A DNA stretch of 6,342 nucleotides from contig CAIQEX010000209.1 in the NCBI GenBank assembly GCA_903870955.1, forward strand, positions 1-6,342, in the 5' to 3' direction. This document shows positions 1 through 6,342 of the stretch, one piece after another. Both the position numbers and the translations under genes were made by a program. Below the pieces are notes generated by a model. The model was given only the letters and a program-made list of their open reading frames with translations, had not been told where the DNA came from and searched no databases. Source of the DNA: an uncultured beta proteobacterium (GTDB lineage Bacteria; Pseudomonadota; Gammaproteobacteria; Burkholderiales; Burkholderiaceae_C). How positions within the stretch are numbered: position 1 is the stretch's first letter; every line of letters begins with the position of its first letter.

Positions 1-1
1 C

Positions 2-2449
2 GGGGAAGCCTGGAACGCCAGCGACTGGATGGGCTGGATCTCGAAGGCAAGCACCCTGGCCGACCAAGGGATGGCAGGCGCTGCGGTGGCGCAGGGGCGG
101 GCGGTCTGGTCAGACGCTGCAGAAAACACCGCGTCGGAAGCTGTTTTTCAGCCATGGCCCGTAGCGGGGGAATGGCGTTCCTCAGCGGCGATTCCTTTAT
201 TTTTGGCCGACCAAGTCTGTGGCGTGTTGTCGGTCTTTGATCGGCATGCGCATGCTTTTGACGGCCGCATCCGGGAGCTGTTATTGCAACTGGCGGCCAA
301 CATCAGTGCCGCACTGCAGTCACTGGAGTTGGCCGCGCAACGTGAACAAAGCGACTATGCGCTGATGGAAAGCGAGGTGCGTTACAACGCACTCTTCGCC
401 AGCAACCCGATGCCGATGCTGGTCATCGATCCGAGCGATGGACGCGTCGTCGACGCCAACATTCGGGCCATGAATTTTTATGGTTGGAATCATGACGCCA
501 TCACCACCCAATTGATTCAGGATATCAACGTTCAAAGTGCCGGTGAAAGCCACCAAACCGTGGCCCGTTCAGGGGCCTCCGAGGCATCGCATGGGGTGAC
601 CCGGCACCGCTTGGCAAACGGAGAAGTGCGGGATGTCGAAGTCTTCACAAGCCCGCTAAGTTTCAAAGGCCAAACCTATCTGGTGTCAGCCATGCACGAC
701 GTGACGGAGCGGCGCAGGTTGGAGGCCAAGGTGCAGCAAACGCAATTGTTGATGCAGCACTTCATCGATCAACTTCCCGGCACCGCCTTTGTCAAGGACA
801 GCCAGCTGCGACTCCTGATGGCCAACCGGCAATTGGGTGCCGTGCTGGGCGTAGCCCCTGAGACCCTGATCGGCAAAACAGCGCACGATATTTTTCCACG
901 GGACTTTGCCGACTTTGTGACCTTGTTGGACCAGGAAGTCTTGGACGCTGGTGAACACCGCGTCTTTGACGAGACTTTTCAGGACCGGCACAACGAGACC
1001 AGCATGTTCGTGATTGATGACGGCACCGGCCAGCGTTTTCTGGCCGGCTTGAGTCTGGACATCACCGACCGCTATCACGCCAAGGAACGCACCGCAGCGC
1101 TATTGCAGATTAATGCGCTGGCTGGCCAACTGCCGGAAAAAGGTTTTTTGACCGCAGGGCTGGAACTGGCGGAAAAACTCACCGATAGCAAGATCGGGTT
1201 TTTGCATTTCGTCAACGAAGACCAGGAGACTCTGGAACTGGTGACCTGGACTGCGGGTGCACTCAAAGGTTGCACCGCCGCATTCGACACGCACTATCCC
1301 ATAAGCCAGGCCGGCGTCTGGGCCGATAGTTTTCGCAAGCGTGCGCCGATGATTTACAACGACTACGCTGGCCATTCCACGAAGAATGGTTTGCCACCTG
1401 GCCATGCGCCCATTTCGCGGCTGATATCGGTGCCTGTTGTGGAAGGCGGATTGGTGCGCATGATTTTGGGGGTCGGTAACAAGGCAACGGACTACCAGAA
1501 CTTTGACGTGGAATCACTGCAGCTGTTGGGCAACGACATGTGGCGCATTGCGCGACGTGGACGCCTCGAGGCCTCGCTCAAGAACCGCGTGGAAGAGTTG
1601 GTGCAGGCCAACCAGCATCTGTCGGAAATGCAACTGCAATTGTTGCAATCCGAAAAAATGGCCTCCATCGGCCAGTTGGCGAGCGGCGTGGCCCACGAGA
1701 TCAACAACCCCATCGGCTTTGTGAAATCCAACCTCGGCTCACTGGGCGGATATGTCAATTCCTTGCTTGAGATCGTGCGGGCCTACGAGGACGTGGAGCA
1801 CATTCAAGGCGCGGCTGTGGCCCGGGCATTGCAAGAAATTGAGCAGCGCAAAAAGGACATCGATTACGAGTTTCTGGTGGATGACGTCAAGAAGCTGATT
1901 GACGAATCCGTGGAGGGCGTGCAGCGCGTGAGCCAGATCGTGGCGGACTTGAAGAACTTTTCCCGCACCGGCGATGTGGCGGTTGAGCCCGCAGATTTGC
2001 AGGCCGGCATTGAAAGCACCATCAACGTGGTCTGGAATCAATTGAAATACAAGGTCGATGTGGTGCGCGAATACGTGCCCCTGCCCCTGGTCAGTTGTGT
2101 GGCCTCGCAGATCAACCAGGTGGTGATGAACCTCTTGACCAATGCGGGTCAGGCCATTGCGGAACGTGGGACCATTACCGTGCGCACCGGAGTGGAGGCC
2201 GACACGGTCTGGATCGAGGTGCAGGACACGGGTTGTGGCATTGCGCCGGACAAACAAGCGCGAATTTTTGAGCCTTTTTATACCAGTAAGCCGGTTGGCC
2301 AGGGCACCGGCCTGGGCCTGTCCATTTCGTTTGGCATTGTGCAGCGACATGGTGGCAGCATCACGGTGAAATCCGAGCATGATGTCGGCAGCACCTTCCG
2401 CGTGACGCTGCCGATTTCTCACGTGCATGCTGCGGAGGTTGCGCCATGA
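2..2449 (+). CDS. Multi-sensor histidine kinase GAF-PAS-PAS-GAF-HisKA-HATPase (5' partial)
   Basis: Cytoplasmic sensor kinase that autophosphorylates on histidine and should pass the phosphate to a separate response regulator. The frame is open to the left edge and already lies in a GAF domain there, so the ATG at 29 is probably internal. Numbering from that ATG: GAF remnant about 1-100 (AAIPLF, GVLSVF), PAS about 115-228 ending in HDVTERRR, second PAS about 240-350 ending in DITDRY, second GAF about 360-510, coiled linker to about 545, then transmitter. Phospho-acceptor H556 sits in GVAHEINNP. The N box has N701 and N705 (NLLTNAGQAI), the G1 aspartate is D733 (DTGCGI) and the G2 loop is GQGTGLGL 757-764, so all kinase motifs are intact. 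H556 is 88 residues from F644 of the closing NFSR, about 40 more than in a usual HisKA. No membrane segment or receiver domain is seen. The stop overlaps the next kinase start. Ligands of the PAS and GAF domains are unknown. Confidence 0.93.
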   Translation, partial: GEAWNASDWMGWISKASTLADQGMAGAAVAQGRAVWSDAAENTASEAVFQPWPVAGEWRSSAAIPLFLADQVCGVLSVFDRHAHAFDGRIRELLLQLAANISAALQSLELAAQREQSDYALMESEVRYNALFASNPMPMLVIDPSDGRVVDANIRAMNFYGWNHDAITTQLIQDINVQSAGESHQTVARSGASEASHGVTRHRLANGEVRDVEVFTSPLSFKGQTYLVSAMHDVTERRRLEAKVQQTQLLMQHFIDQLPGTAFVKDSQLRLLMANRQLGAVLGVAPETLIGKTAHDIFPRDFADFVTLLDQEVLDAGEHRVFDETFQDRHNETSMFVIDDGTGQRFLAGLSLDITDRYHAKERTAALLQINALAGQLPEKGFLTAGLELAEKLTDSKIGFLHFVNEDQETLELVTWTAGALKGCTAAFDTHYPISQAGVWADSFRKRAPMIYNDYAGHSTKNGLPPGHAPISRLISVPVVEGGLVRMILGVGNKATDYQNFDVESLQLLGNDMWRIARRGRLEASLKNRVEELVQANQHLSEMQLQLLQSEKMASIGQLASGVAHEINNPIGFVKSNLGSLGGYVNSLLEIVRAYEDVEHIQGAAVARALQEIEQRKKDIDYEFLVDDVKKLIDESVEGVQRVSQIVADLKNFSRTGDVAVEPADLQAGIESTINVVWNQLKYKVDVVREYVPLPLVSCVASQINQVVMNLLTNAGQAIAERGTITVRTGVEADTVWIEVQDTGCGIAPDKQARIFEPFYTSKPVGQGTGLGLSISFGIVQRHGGSITVKSEHDVGSTFRVTLPISHVHAAEVAP
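2434..2439 (+). promoter_or_regulatory. Strong Shine-Dalgarno for the hemerythrin kinase
   Basis: GGAGGT lies 6 bases before the ATG at 2446 and inside the last codons of the preceding kinase. Together with the ATGA stop/start overlap at 2446-2449 it fixes the start and supports translational coupling of the two kinases. Confidence 0.8.
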
Positions 2450-3939
2450 ACCTGATGGCGTGGAGCGAACACTTTGAGACCGGTCTGGATACGGTGGATA
2501 TTCAGCACAAGGCGCTGGTGGAAATGATCAATGCGGCGGCGCCCCACCTGGTGGGTGGGGGCGAGGATGCAGAGCGCGAGGTGGGTCCCTTGCTGGACAA
2601 ATTGGTGCGCTATGCGGCCAGCCACTTCAAGTACGAAGAAGACCTGATGCAGCAAACCCAGGTGCTGCCCGCCTACTTTGCGCAGCACCAGCATGTGCAC
2701 CAGACGTTTGTCGAAGAAGTCGTCCAGATGCGCACGCAGTATGAAAAAGGCGAGTCACTGAGTGGACGCGACTTGTTGCAATTTCTGACCAGTTGGCTGA
2801 CGTTTCACATCCTCTCGGAAGACAAGCACATGGCCGCCCAGGTGCTGGCCATGCGCCAGGGCAGCACGGCGGCCGAGGCTTCTGAATTGTGGGACCCCTC
2901 GAAAGGCGCACCGCAAGCCGTGTACAACGCGGCCTTGTTGGATTTGTTTTCACTGCTGACCGCGCGCAACCGTACGCTGGTGGAAGCCAACGCACAGGTG
3001 CGCGACGCGCAGCGTGCGTTGGAGTTAGTCAACCGTTCGCTGGAGACACGGGTGCAGGAGCGAACGCACGAACTGGCCGAGGCCAATCGCGCCCTGGAAG
3101 GCGAGCGAAAAGCACTGGTCGATTCGATTGCGCAATTGCAGCAAACCCAGGCCCGATTGCTGCAGTCCCAGAAGATGGCGGCCGTGGGCCAACTCGCAGC
3201 CGGAGTGGCCCACGAGATCAACAACCCGATTGGCTTTGTCAACTCCAATCTGGGTTCCCTGTCGGGCTACGTGGAGCACATGCTGACGCTCCTCGCAGCC
3301 TATGAAAAGACGCTGGTCCGCATGCCTGCCGCTTTGCGTGCCAGTATTGAAAGCCTGCCCGCGCATGCCGAGTTGGGTTATATCCGCGAAGACGCGCCGG
3401 ACCTGCTGCGCGAATGCAAGGAGGGTCTGGCACGGGTGAAACAGATCGTCAACAATTTGCGTGATTTCAGCCGCGCGGACACTTCGGACTGGACCCAAGC
3501 CGATATTCAAGCGGTGCTCGACAGCGCGCTGCATGTGGTCTGGAACGAGCTCAAGTACAAGGCCGAAGTGGTCAAGGAATTTGCACCGCTACCGCCCATC
3601 TTTTGTAGCGCCACCCAGTTGAGCCAGGTGTTTGTGAATCTGCTGGTCAACGCAGCCCATGCGATCGAAGCGCGGGGCACCATTAGCTTGCGTACCGGGT
3701 CCACGGAAAACGCCGTGTGGATTGAAATTCAGGACACCGGCAAAGGCATGTCTGCCGAGACACAGAAGCGCATTTTTGAGCCCTTCTACACCACCAAACC
3801 AGTCGGTCAGGGCACCGGGTTGGGCCTGTCGATTTGCTGGGAAATTGTGGAGCGCCATGGCGGCAGCCTGGAGGTACAGAGCAGCCTGGGCCATGGCTCG
3901 TGCTTTCGCATCACGTTGCCGACAACACAGAACCATTGA
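2446..3939 (+). CDS. Hemerythrin-domain sensor histidine kinase
   Basis: A 497-residue soluble histidine kinase with a bacteriohemerythrin sensor. Residues 1-135 carry the full di-iron ligand set in canonical spacing: H21 (DIQHK), H60 and E64 (HFKYEE), H81 and H85 (HQHVH), H121 and D126 (HILSED). Hemerythrins bind O2 reversibly and can react with NO, so the likely input is O2, NO or cellular redox state; this is inferred from the family. A long charged coiled coil (about 165-245) links to the transmitter: phospho-acceptor H256 in GVAHEINNP, N box N398/N402, G1 aspartate D430 (DTGKGM), G2 loop GQGTGLGL 454-461. H256 is 85 residues from F341 of DFSR, the same long form as in the upstream kinase. 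It has no receiver domain and no membrane segment. It starts within the stop of the upstream kinase and is followed after 8 bases by an HDOD gene, so all three should be expressed together. The domain assignment is secure; ligand and partner regulator are unknown. Confidence 0.95.
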   Translation: MNLMAWSEHFETGLDTVDIQHKALVEMINAAAPHLVGGGEDAEREVGPLLDKLVRYAASHFKYEEDLMQQTQVLPAYFAQHQHVHQTFVEEVVQMRTQYEKGESLSGRDLLQFLTSWLTFHILSEDKHMAAQVLAMRQGSTAAEASELWDPSKGAPQAVYNAALLDLFSLLTARNRTLVEANAQVRDAQRALELVNRSLETRVQERTHELAEANRALEGERKALVDSIAQLQQTQARLLQSQKMAAVGQLAAGVAHEINNPIGFVNSNLGSLSGYVEHMLTLLAAYEKTLVRMPAALRASIESLPAHAELGYIREDAPDLLRECKEGLARVKQIVNNLRDFSRADTSDWTQADIQAVLDSALHVVWNELKYKAEVVKEFAPLPPIFCSATQLSQVFVNLLVNAAHAIEARGTISLRTGSTENAVWIEIQDTGKGMSAETQKRIFEPFYTTKPVGQGTGLGLSICWEIVERHGGSLEVQSSLGHGSCFRITLPTTQNH

Positions 3940-3943
3940 AAGG
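3938..3943 (+). promoter_or_regulatory. Probable ribosome binding site of the HDOD gene
   Basis: GAAAGG overlaps the kinase stop codon and lies 4 bases before the ATG at 3948. It supports 3948 over the upstream in-frame ATG at 3834, which would place 38 non-HDOD residues over the kinase C-terminus. Confidence 0.5.
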
Positions 3944-3947
3944 CCGC

Positions 3948-4808
3948 ATGGAACTTAAAAGTCTGATTGACCATCCGAGTCAATTGCCGATGGTGCCGCA
4001 GGTGACGCAACGGGTGATTGCGAGTTTTGGCTCTGAAGAGGTAACGGTTGGCGAAATCGCCGAGCTGATCGAGGCCGATCCGGTGCTGAGTGCCAAACTG
4101 CTGCGCCTGGCGAACTCGTCGTATTTTCAGGTCAGCCGGTCGATCGAATCGGTGGACGATGCGATTCGCATACTGGGTCTGGCGATGGTGCGTCATCTGG
4201 TTCTGGCTGGCGGCATGATGGGCATGTATGTGAACATCCCGGGCATCGATTTGCACCAGTTCTGGACCCATAGTCTCTACACCGCCTGCACCGCGCGCTG
4301 GCTGGCGGGGCACTCTGCAGTGAACCCGGACCAGGTCTTCACGCTGGGTTTGATGCAGGGCATTGGGCAACTCCATCTGCACAGCGCGGCACCTGCGGCA
4401 GCGGTGGCCCTGGACCAACAGATGCATGTGCTCAGCGCCGAGCGGACGCGGGCTGAGACCAAGGCACTCGGATACAACTACCTGAATGTTTCCGCTGAAA
4501 TGGCGCGTCTCTGGAATTTCCCCCAGTCCCTGGTTGAGCCCTTGCACGCCATTGCGGACCCGCTGGCCACGCCCCATTTTTCAGCAGTGGCCGCAACCGT
4601 GTACCTGAGTATCTGGCATGCACGCAATGGGGTGTTGGGCAGCTCGGGCGAGGACATCCGCAGCCACTATCCGCACGCCGTAGGCGATCGACTCGGCATT
4701 TCCTGCGCTTGGATTTTGCCGGATGAGGAGGCAAAGGCTGGGCCGGTCATGTCGCCCATTCCGGCTTTGCACGAACTCGCGCATGGTCTGGATGACATGC
4801 TCAACTGA
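3948..4808 (+). CDS. HDOD domain protein
   Basis: A 286-residue protein, mostly one HDOD domain (about 5-200) with a less conserved C-terminal tail. HDOD proteins are cytoplasmic signalling or scaffold proteins related to HD phosphohydrolases but usually without catalysis; they often sit with two-component and c-di-GMP genes. Visible hallmarks are the N-terminal LPMVPQV (13-19) and DPVLSAKLLRLANSSYF (44-60). Where an active HD domain would have the His-Asp pair, this protein reads LMQGIGQL, with Q137-G138 in place of H-D, so phosphodiesterase activity is not expected. The start at 3948 gives the family-typical N-terminus and an 8-base gap from the kinase stop. Third gene of the signalling operon; its role as partner or output of the two kinases is inferred from position. 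No fused receiver, GGDEF or EAL domain is present. Confidence 0.9.
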   Translation: MELKSLIDHPSQLPMVPQVTQRVIASFGSEEVTVGEIAELIEADPVLSAKLLRLANSSYFQVSRSIESVDDAIRILGLAMVRHLVLAGGMMGMYVNIPGIDLHQFWTHSLYTACTARWLAGHSAVNPDQVFTLGLMQGIGQLHLHSAAPAAAVALDQQMHVLSAERTRAETKALGYNYLNVSAEMARLWNFPQSLVEPLHAIADPLATPHFSAVAATVYLSIWHARNGVLGSSGEDIRSHYPHAVGDRLGISCAWILPDEEAKAGPVMSPIPALHELAHGLDDMLN

Positions 4809-4836
4809 AGACTAAAGCGGCGCAAAGACAGGGTGT

Positions 4837-5556
4837 TCAAGCCGTTCCATCCAGCCTGTCCTGAATACGCGGTGGCGCGGTGCTGCGCAGGTAGTCGGCC
4901 AGTGTTTTGCCCGTCTCATCCTTGAAATGACCCGCCTTACCCTCGACGGTTTGAACCTCCAGCAGGCGGTCCAGGCGAAAACTGCGAAAGTCATTGCGGG
5001 TTTCGCACCAGGCGGCCAGCGTCCAGACCTTGCCCCAGTAAAAGCAGCCGAGCGGTCGCAGGATGCGTTCGGTCGCCTCCTCCTTCGCGTCCCGGTATTG
5101 CACCTTGAGCATGCGGTGGTCTTGCACCGCTTCACGGAGTATTTGCAGGTGCGCCTGCACACCTGGTTCCAGCCCGATGGGGGGCGCGTAAATCGCCATG
5201 CTCTGCGCGGCGGCGCGGGCTGCGGGTGGCAGCACCGAGAGTATTTTTCCCAGGGCCACTTGCGAAGCCTGTGCCAGTGCGGGGTCCTGCCAGACCTGGG
5301 CCATGCGCACCGAGGCGACCAGCGCGCGGGCTTCGTCAGCCGTGAACATCAGCGGTGGCAAATCAAATCCCCGCCCCAGGCGATAGCCCACTCCGGCCTC
5401 GCCCTCGACGGGTACGCCCTGGTGCTGGAGGTCGGCCACATCGCGGTAAATGGTGCGCTCGGAAACCTCAAGCCGCTGCGCCAGCAAGGCGGCCGTGGTC
5501 AGGCGTCGACCGCGGATGAATTGAACGATTTGAAACAGGCGATCGGCGCGGCGCAT
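4837..5556 (-). CDS. YafY-type HTH/WYL-domain transcriptional regulator
   Basis: A 239-residue DNA-binding regulator. The N-terminus starts MRRADRLFQIVQ, the usual opening of this family, followed by a winged helix-turn-helix (about 5-60) with recognition helix VSERTIYRDVADL (31-43) and wing GVGYRLGRGF. The C-terminal part is a WYL domain: RPLGCFYWGKVWTLAAWC (167-184) and DFRSFRLDRL (189-198). The motif tryptophan-tyrosine-leucine reads W178-T179-L180 here. WYL domains are thought to bind nucleic acid or small ligands and to set repressor or activator state. No good Shine-Dalgarno precedes the ATG, but the start fits the family exactly. It lies 72 bases downstream of the EVE gene on the same strand and converges with the HDOD gene 28 bases away. 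It may control itself and the EVE/VOC genes; that is inference. Confidence 0.92.
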   Translation of the reverse strand: MRRADRLFQIVQFIRGRRLTTAALLAQRLEVSERTIYRDVADLQHQGVPVEGEAGVGYRLGRGFDLPPLMFTADEARALVASVRMAQVWQDPALAQASQVALGKILSVLPPAARAAAQSMAIYAPPIGLEPGVQAHLQILREAVQDHRMLKVQYRDAKEEATERILRPLGCFYWGKVWTLAAWCETRNDFRSFRLDRLLEVQTVEGKAGHFKDETGKTLADYLRSTAPPRIQDRLDGTA

Positions 5557-5569
5557 GGGGCTGGATAGT

Positions 5570-5585
5570 GCGGTGGGGCGGTGGG
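5570..5585. repeat. Tandem perfect 8-bp direct repeat before the WYL regulator
   Basis: GCGGTGGG occurs twice head to tail, 14-29 bases upstream of the regulator's ATG as read on the minus strand (CCCACCGC twice). Its place in the only sizeable intergenic gap makes an operator or autoregulatory site possible. GC-rich low-complexity chance is the main alternative. Confidence 0.35.
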
Positions 5586-5628
5586 TTTTTGACGGCGGCA
5601 GTTGCCATGATACGGGGGCAGCGCCAGT

Positions 5629-6099
5629 TTAAAAGTGCAACAAATCCGTGTCGGCTTGCATGGCATCTGCGATCAGGCGCATGTCCGCGTCACTTACCTT
5701 GAACAGGCCGAAGCGAAATTTGTAGCCCCAGCGCGTGCGGTCTTCCACAAATTCAAAATGATCCAGCAAGGGCGCAATGGCGGTCTCGCGTGCCGGCACA
5801 TAAAACACATCGCGCCGGAACGGGACGAAGCCCCCGCCCATGTCAAAGGCATAGGGCGCGCCCGGCTGCACCAGCCCGATCGACACAAAGCTTTGCAGCC
5901 GATCCTTGCCACGCATGGTCGTGGACGGCGCGTAATAGACCACACGGTCGCCGGGGTGCACGCGCTGGAGTGGCGCGCACTTGCCGTGGCAGACCTGCAT
6001 AAAGCCGTGCTGCGGCTCGGCACACCCACGTCGCGCATGCTCGGCGCTGGCGACGGCAATCCAGTTGTTGCGTGCGATGGGTTGGTCAAACAAGGGCAT
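5629..6099 (-). CDS. EVE domain protein (UPF0310 type)
   Basis: A 156-residue single-domain protein. EVE domains are PUA-like folds, related to YTH and ASCH, that are thought to recognise modified bases in DNA or RNA; the stand-alone bacterial forms remain poorly characterised. The family signature is plain: [15 protein letters not shown] (11-25), [15 protein letters not shown] (32-46), [11 protein letters not shown] (50-60), then [14 protein letters not shown] in the second half and a [13 protein letters not shown] segment towards the C-terminus. The ATG at 6099 is chosen because it puts the conserved Trp at residue 13. The same frame runs open to 6240, but the extra 47 residues are antisense-like and only overlap the VOC gene. 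A weak GGGTGG lies 6 bases before the start. The start overlaps the 3' end of the upstream VOC gene by 14 bases, which suggests co-translation. Confidence 0.92.
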   Translation of the reverse strand: MPLFDQPIARNNWIAVASAEHARRGCAEPQHGFMQVCHGKCAPLQRVHPGDRVVYYAPSTTMRGKDRLQSFVSIGLVQPGAPYAFDMGGGFVPFRRDVFYVPARETAIAPLLDHFEFVEDRTRWGYKFRFGLFKVSDADMRLIADAMQADTDLLHF

Positions 6100-6342
6100 G
6101 CAGGCCCACCCGGTTGCCATCCAGATCGTGGATGTGTGCAAAGAACCCCATGCCCGGCGGCAGTGCCTGGCGTGGCAAGGCGATTTGGCCACCGGCTGCA
6201 ACGACGCGCGCCAAGGCGGCGTCCAGCGAGGGACTCGCATCCAGATAGACCAGTGTGCCGCCGCTCGACTGGGCCGGTGCAGTGGGGCCCATCATCAAGG
6301 CGCCACCCACGCCGTCTTTGGAGTTGTCGTAGGCAAACACCG
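6086..6342 (-). CDS. VOC family (glyoxalase-fold) protein, N-terminus off the window
   Basis: The C-terminal 84 residues of a vicinal-oxygen-chelate protein. The visible part has GGALMMG, then [39 protein letters not shown] and the terminal [12 protein letters not shown], the normal end of a small VOC protein of roughly 125-130 residues. About a third of the gene is therefore beyond the right edge, and the GTG at 6338-6340 is internal, not a start. VOC proteins include glyoxalases, ring-cleaving dioxygenases and drug-binding proteins. In this branch the late metal-ligand glutamate of glyoxalase I is not seen (GNRVGLHA), so the activity cannot be named. It is the first visible gene of the minus-strand group and overlaps the EVE gene start by 14 bases. 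Confidence 0.88.
   Translation of the reverse strand, partial: VFAYDNSKDGVGGALMMGPTAPAQSSGGTLVYLDASPSLDAALARVVAAGGQIALPRQALPPGMGFFAHIHDLDGNRVGLHALV

Noticed and set aside
1739..2428. Long minus-strand reading frame of 229 codons opposite the first kinase
   Set aside because: It lies wholly antisense to the conserved transmitter, is His- and Leu-rich in a way typical of antisense GC-rich frames, and matches no family I know.
3834..3947. Upstream ATG for the HDOD gene at 3834
   Set aside because: The additional 38 residues are an out-of-frame reading of the kinase ATP-binding domain; the ATG at 3948 has a Shine-Dalgarno-like site and the normal HDOD N-terminus.
3966..3984. Inverted repeat ATTGAC / GTCAAT with 7-base loop at the start of the HDOD gene
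   Set aside because: Short, inside conserved coding sequence (codons 7-13) and expected by chance; no sign of a regulatory hairpin.
3807..4577. Minus-strand reading frame of 256 codons opposite the HDOD gene
   Set aside because: Antisense to a clear HDOD domain and spanning the kinase/HDOD junction; Arg/His/Gln-rich composition marks it as a shadow.
4827..4860. Inverted repeat GACAGG / CCTGTC at the convergent junction as a terminator
   Set aside because: Only 6 base pairs around a 22-base loop with no T-run on either strand, and it overlaps the end of the WYL coding sequence.
4927..5568. Plus-strand reading frame of 213 codons opposite the WYL regulator
   Set aside because: Antisense to conserved HTH and WYL motifs, with no recognisable domain or start signal.
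5609..5650. TATCAT-like -10 box on the minus strand upstream of the WYL regulator
   Set aside because: No properly spaced -35 element; the nearest TTGCAC is 22 bases away, so a promoter cannot be claimed.
6100..6240. 47-residue N-terminal extension of the EVE gene
   Set aside because: It overlaps the VOC coding sequence in another frame, has a Trp/Arg/Cys-rich random composition, and EVE proteins begin close to the conserved WIAVAS.

Overview
The window is a moderately GC-rich, gene-dense bacterial segment. Protein style (HDOD protein, HEINNP-type kinases, YafY/WYL regulator, UPF0310/EVE protein) suggests a betaproteobacterium, probably Burkholderiales/Comamonadaceae of the Rhodoferax kind. 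That assignment rests on recalled resemblance, not on a search.

The left two thirds (2-4808, + strand) form a compact signalling operon. A multi-sensor histidine kinase (GAF-PAS-PAS-GAF-kinase, 5' end cut by the window edge) overlaps by 4 bases (ATGA) a second kinase whose sensor is a bacteriohemerythrin domain with all seven di-iron ligands. Eight bases later follows a stand-alone HDOD protein whose HD catalytic pair is degenerate. The two kinases share nearly the same transmitter core, including an unusually long region between the phospho-accepting histidine and the second dimerisation helix. Neither carries a receiver domain or a membrane segment, and no response regulator lies in the window. 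The likely reading is a cytoplasmic two-input system, with O2/NO/redox through the di-iron site and unknown ligands through PAS/GAF. Its receiver would be encoded upstream or elsewhere, and HDOD may be a downstream scaffold or output.

The right third (4837-6342, - strand) converges on that operon with a 28-base gap. It reads, in transcription order: the C-terminal two thirds of a VOC (glyoxalase-fold) protein cut by the right edge, an EVE-domain protein overlapping it by 14 bases, then a YafY-type HTH/WYL regulator after 72 bases. The 72-base gap contains a perfect tandem 8-bp repeat that could be an operator. The three genes look co-oriented and perhaps co-transcribed, but their common task is not clear from sequence.

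There is no RNA gene, CRISPR array, insertion sequence or convincing terminator, and no gene-free stretch longer than 72 bases. The most unusual item is the hemerythrin-histidine kinase fusion translationally coupled to a sibling kinase.
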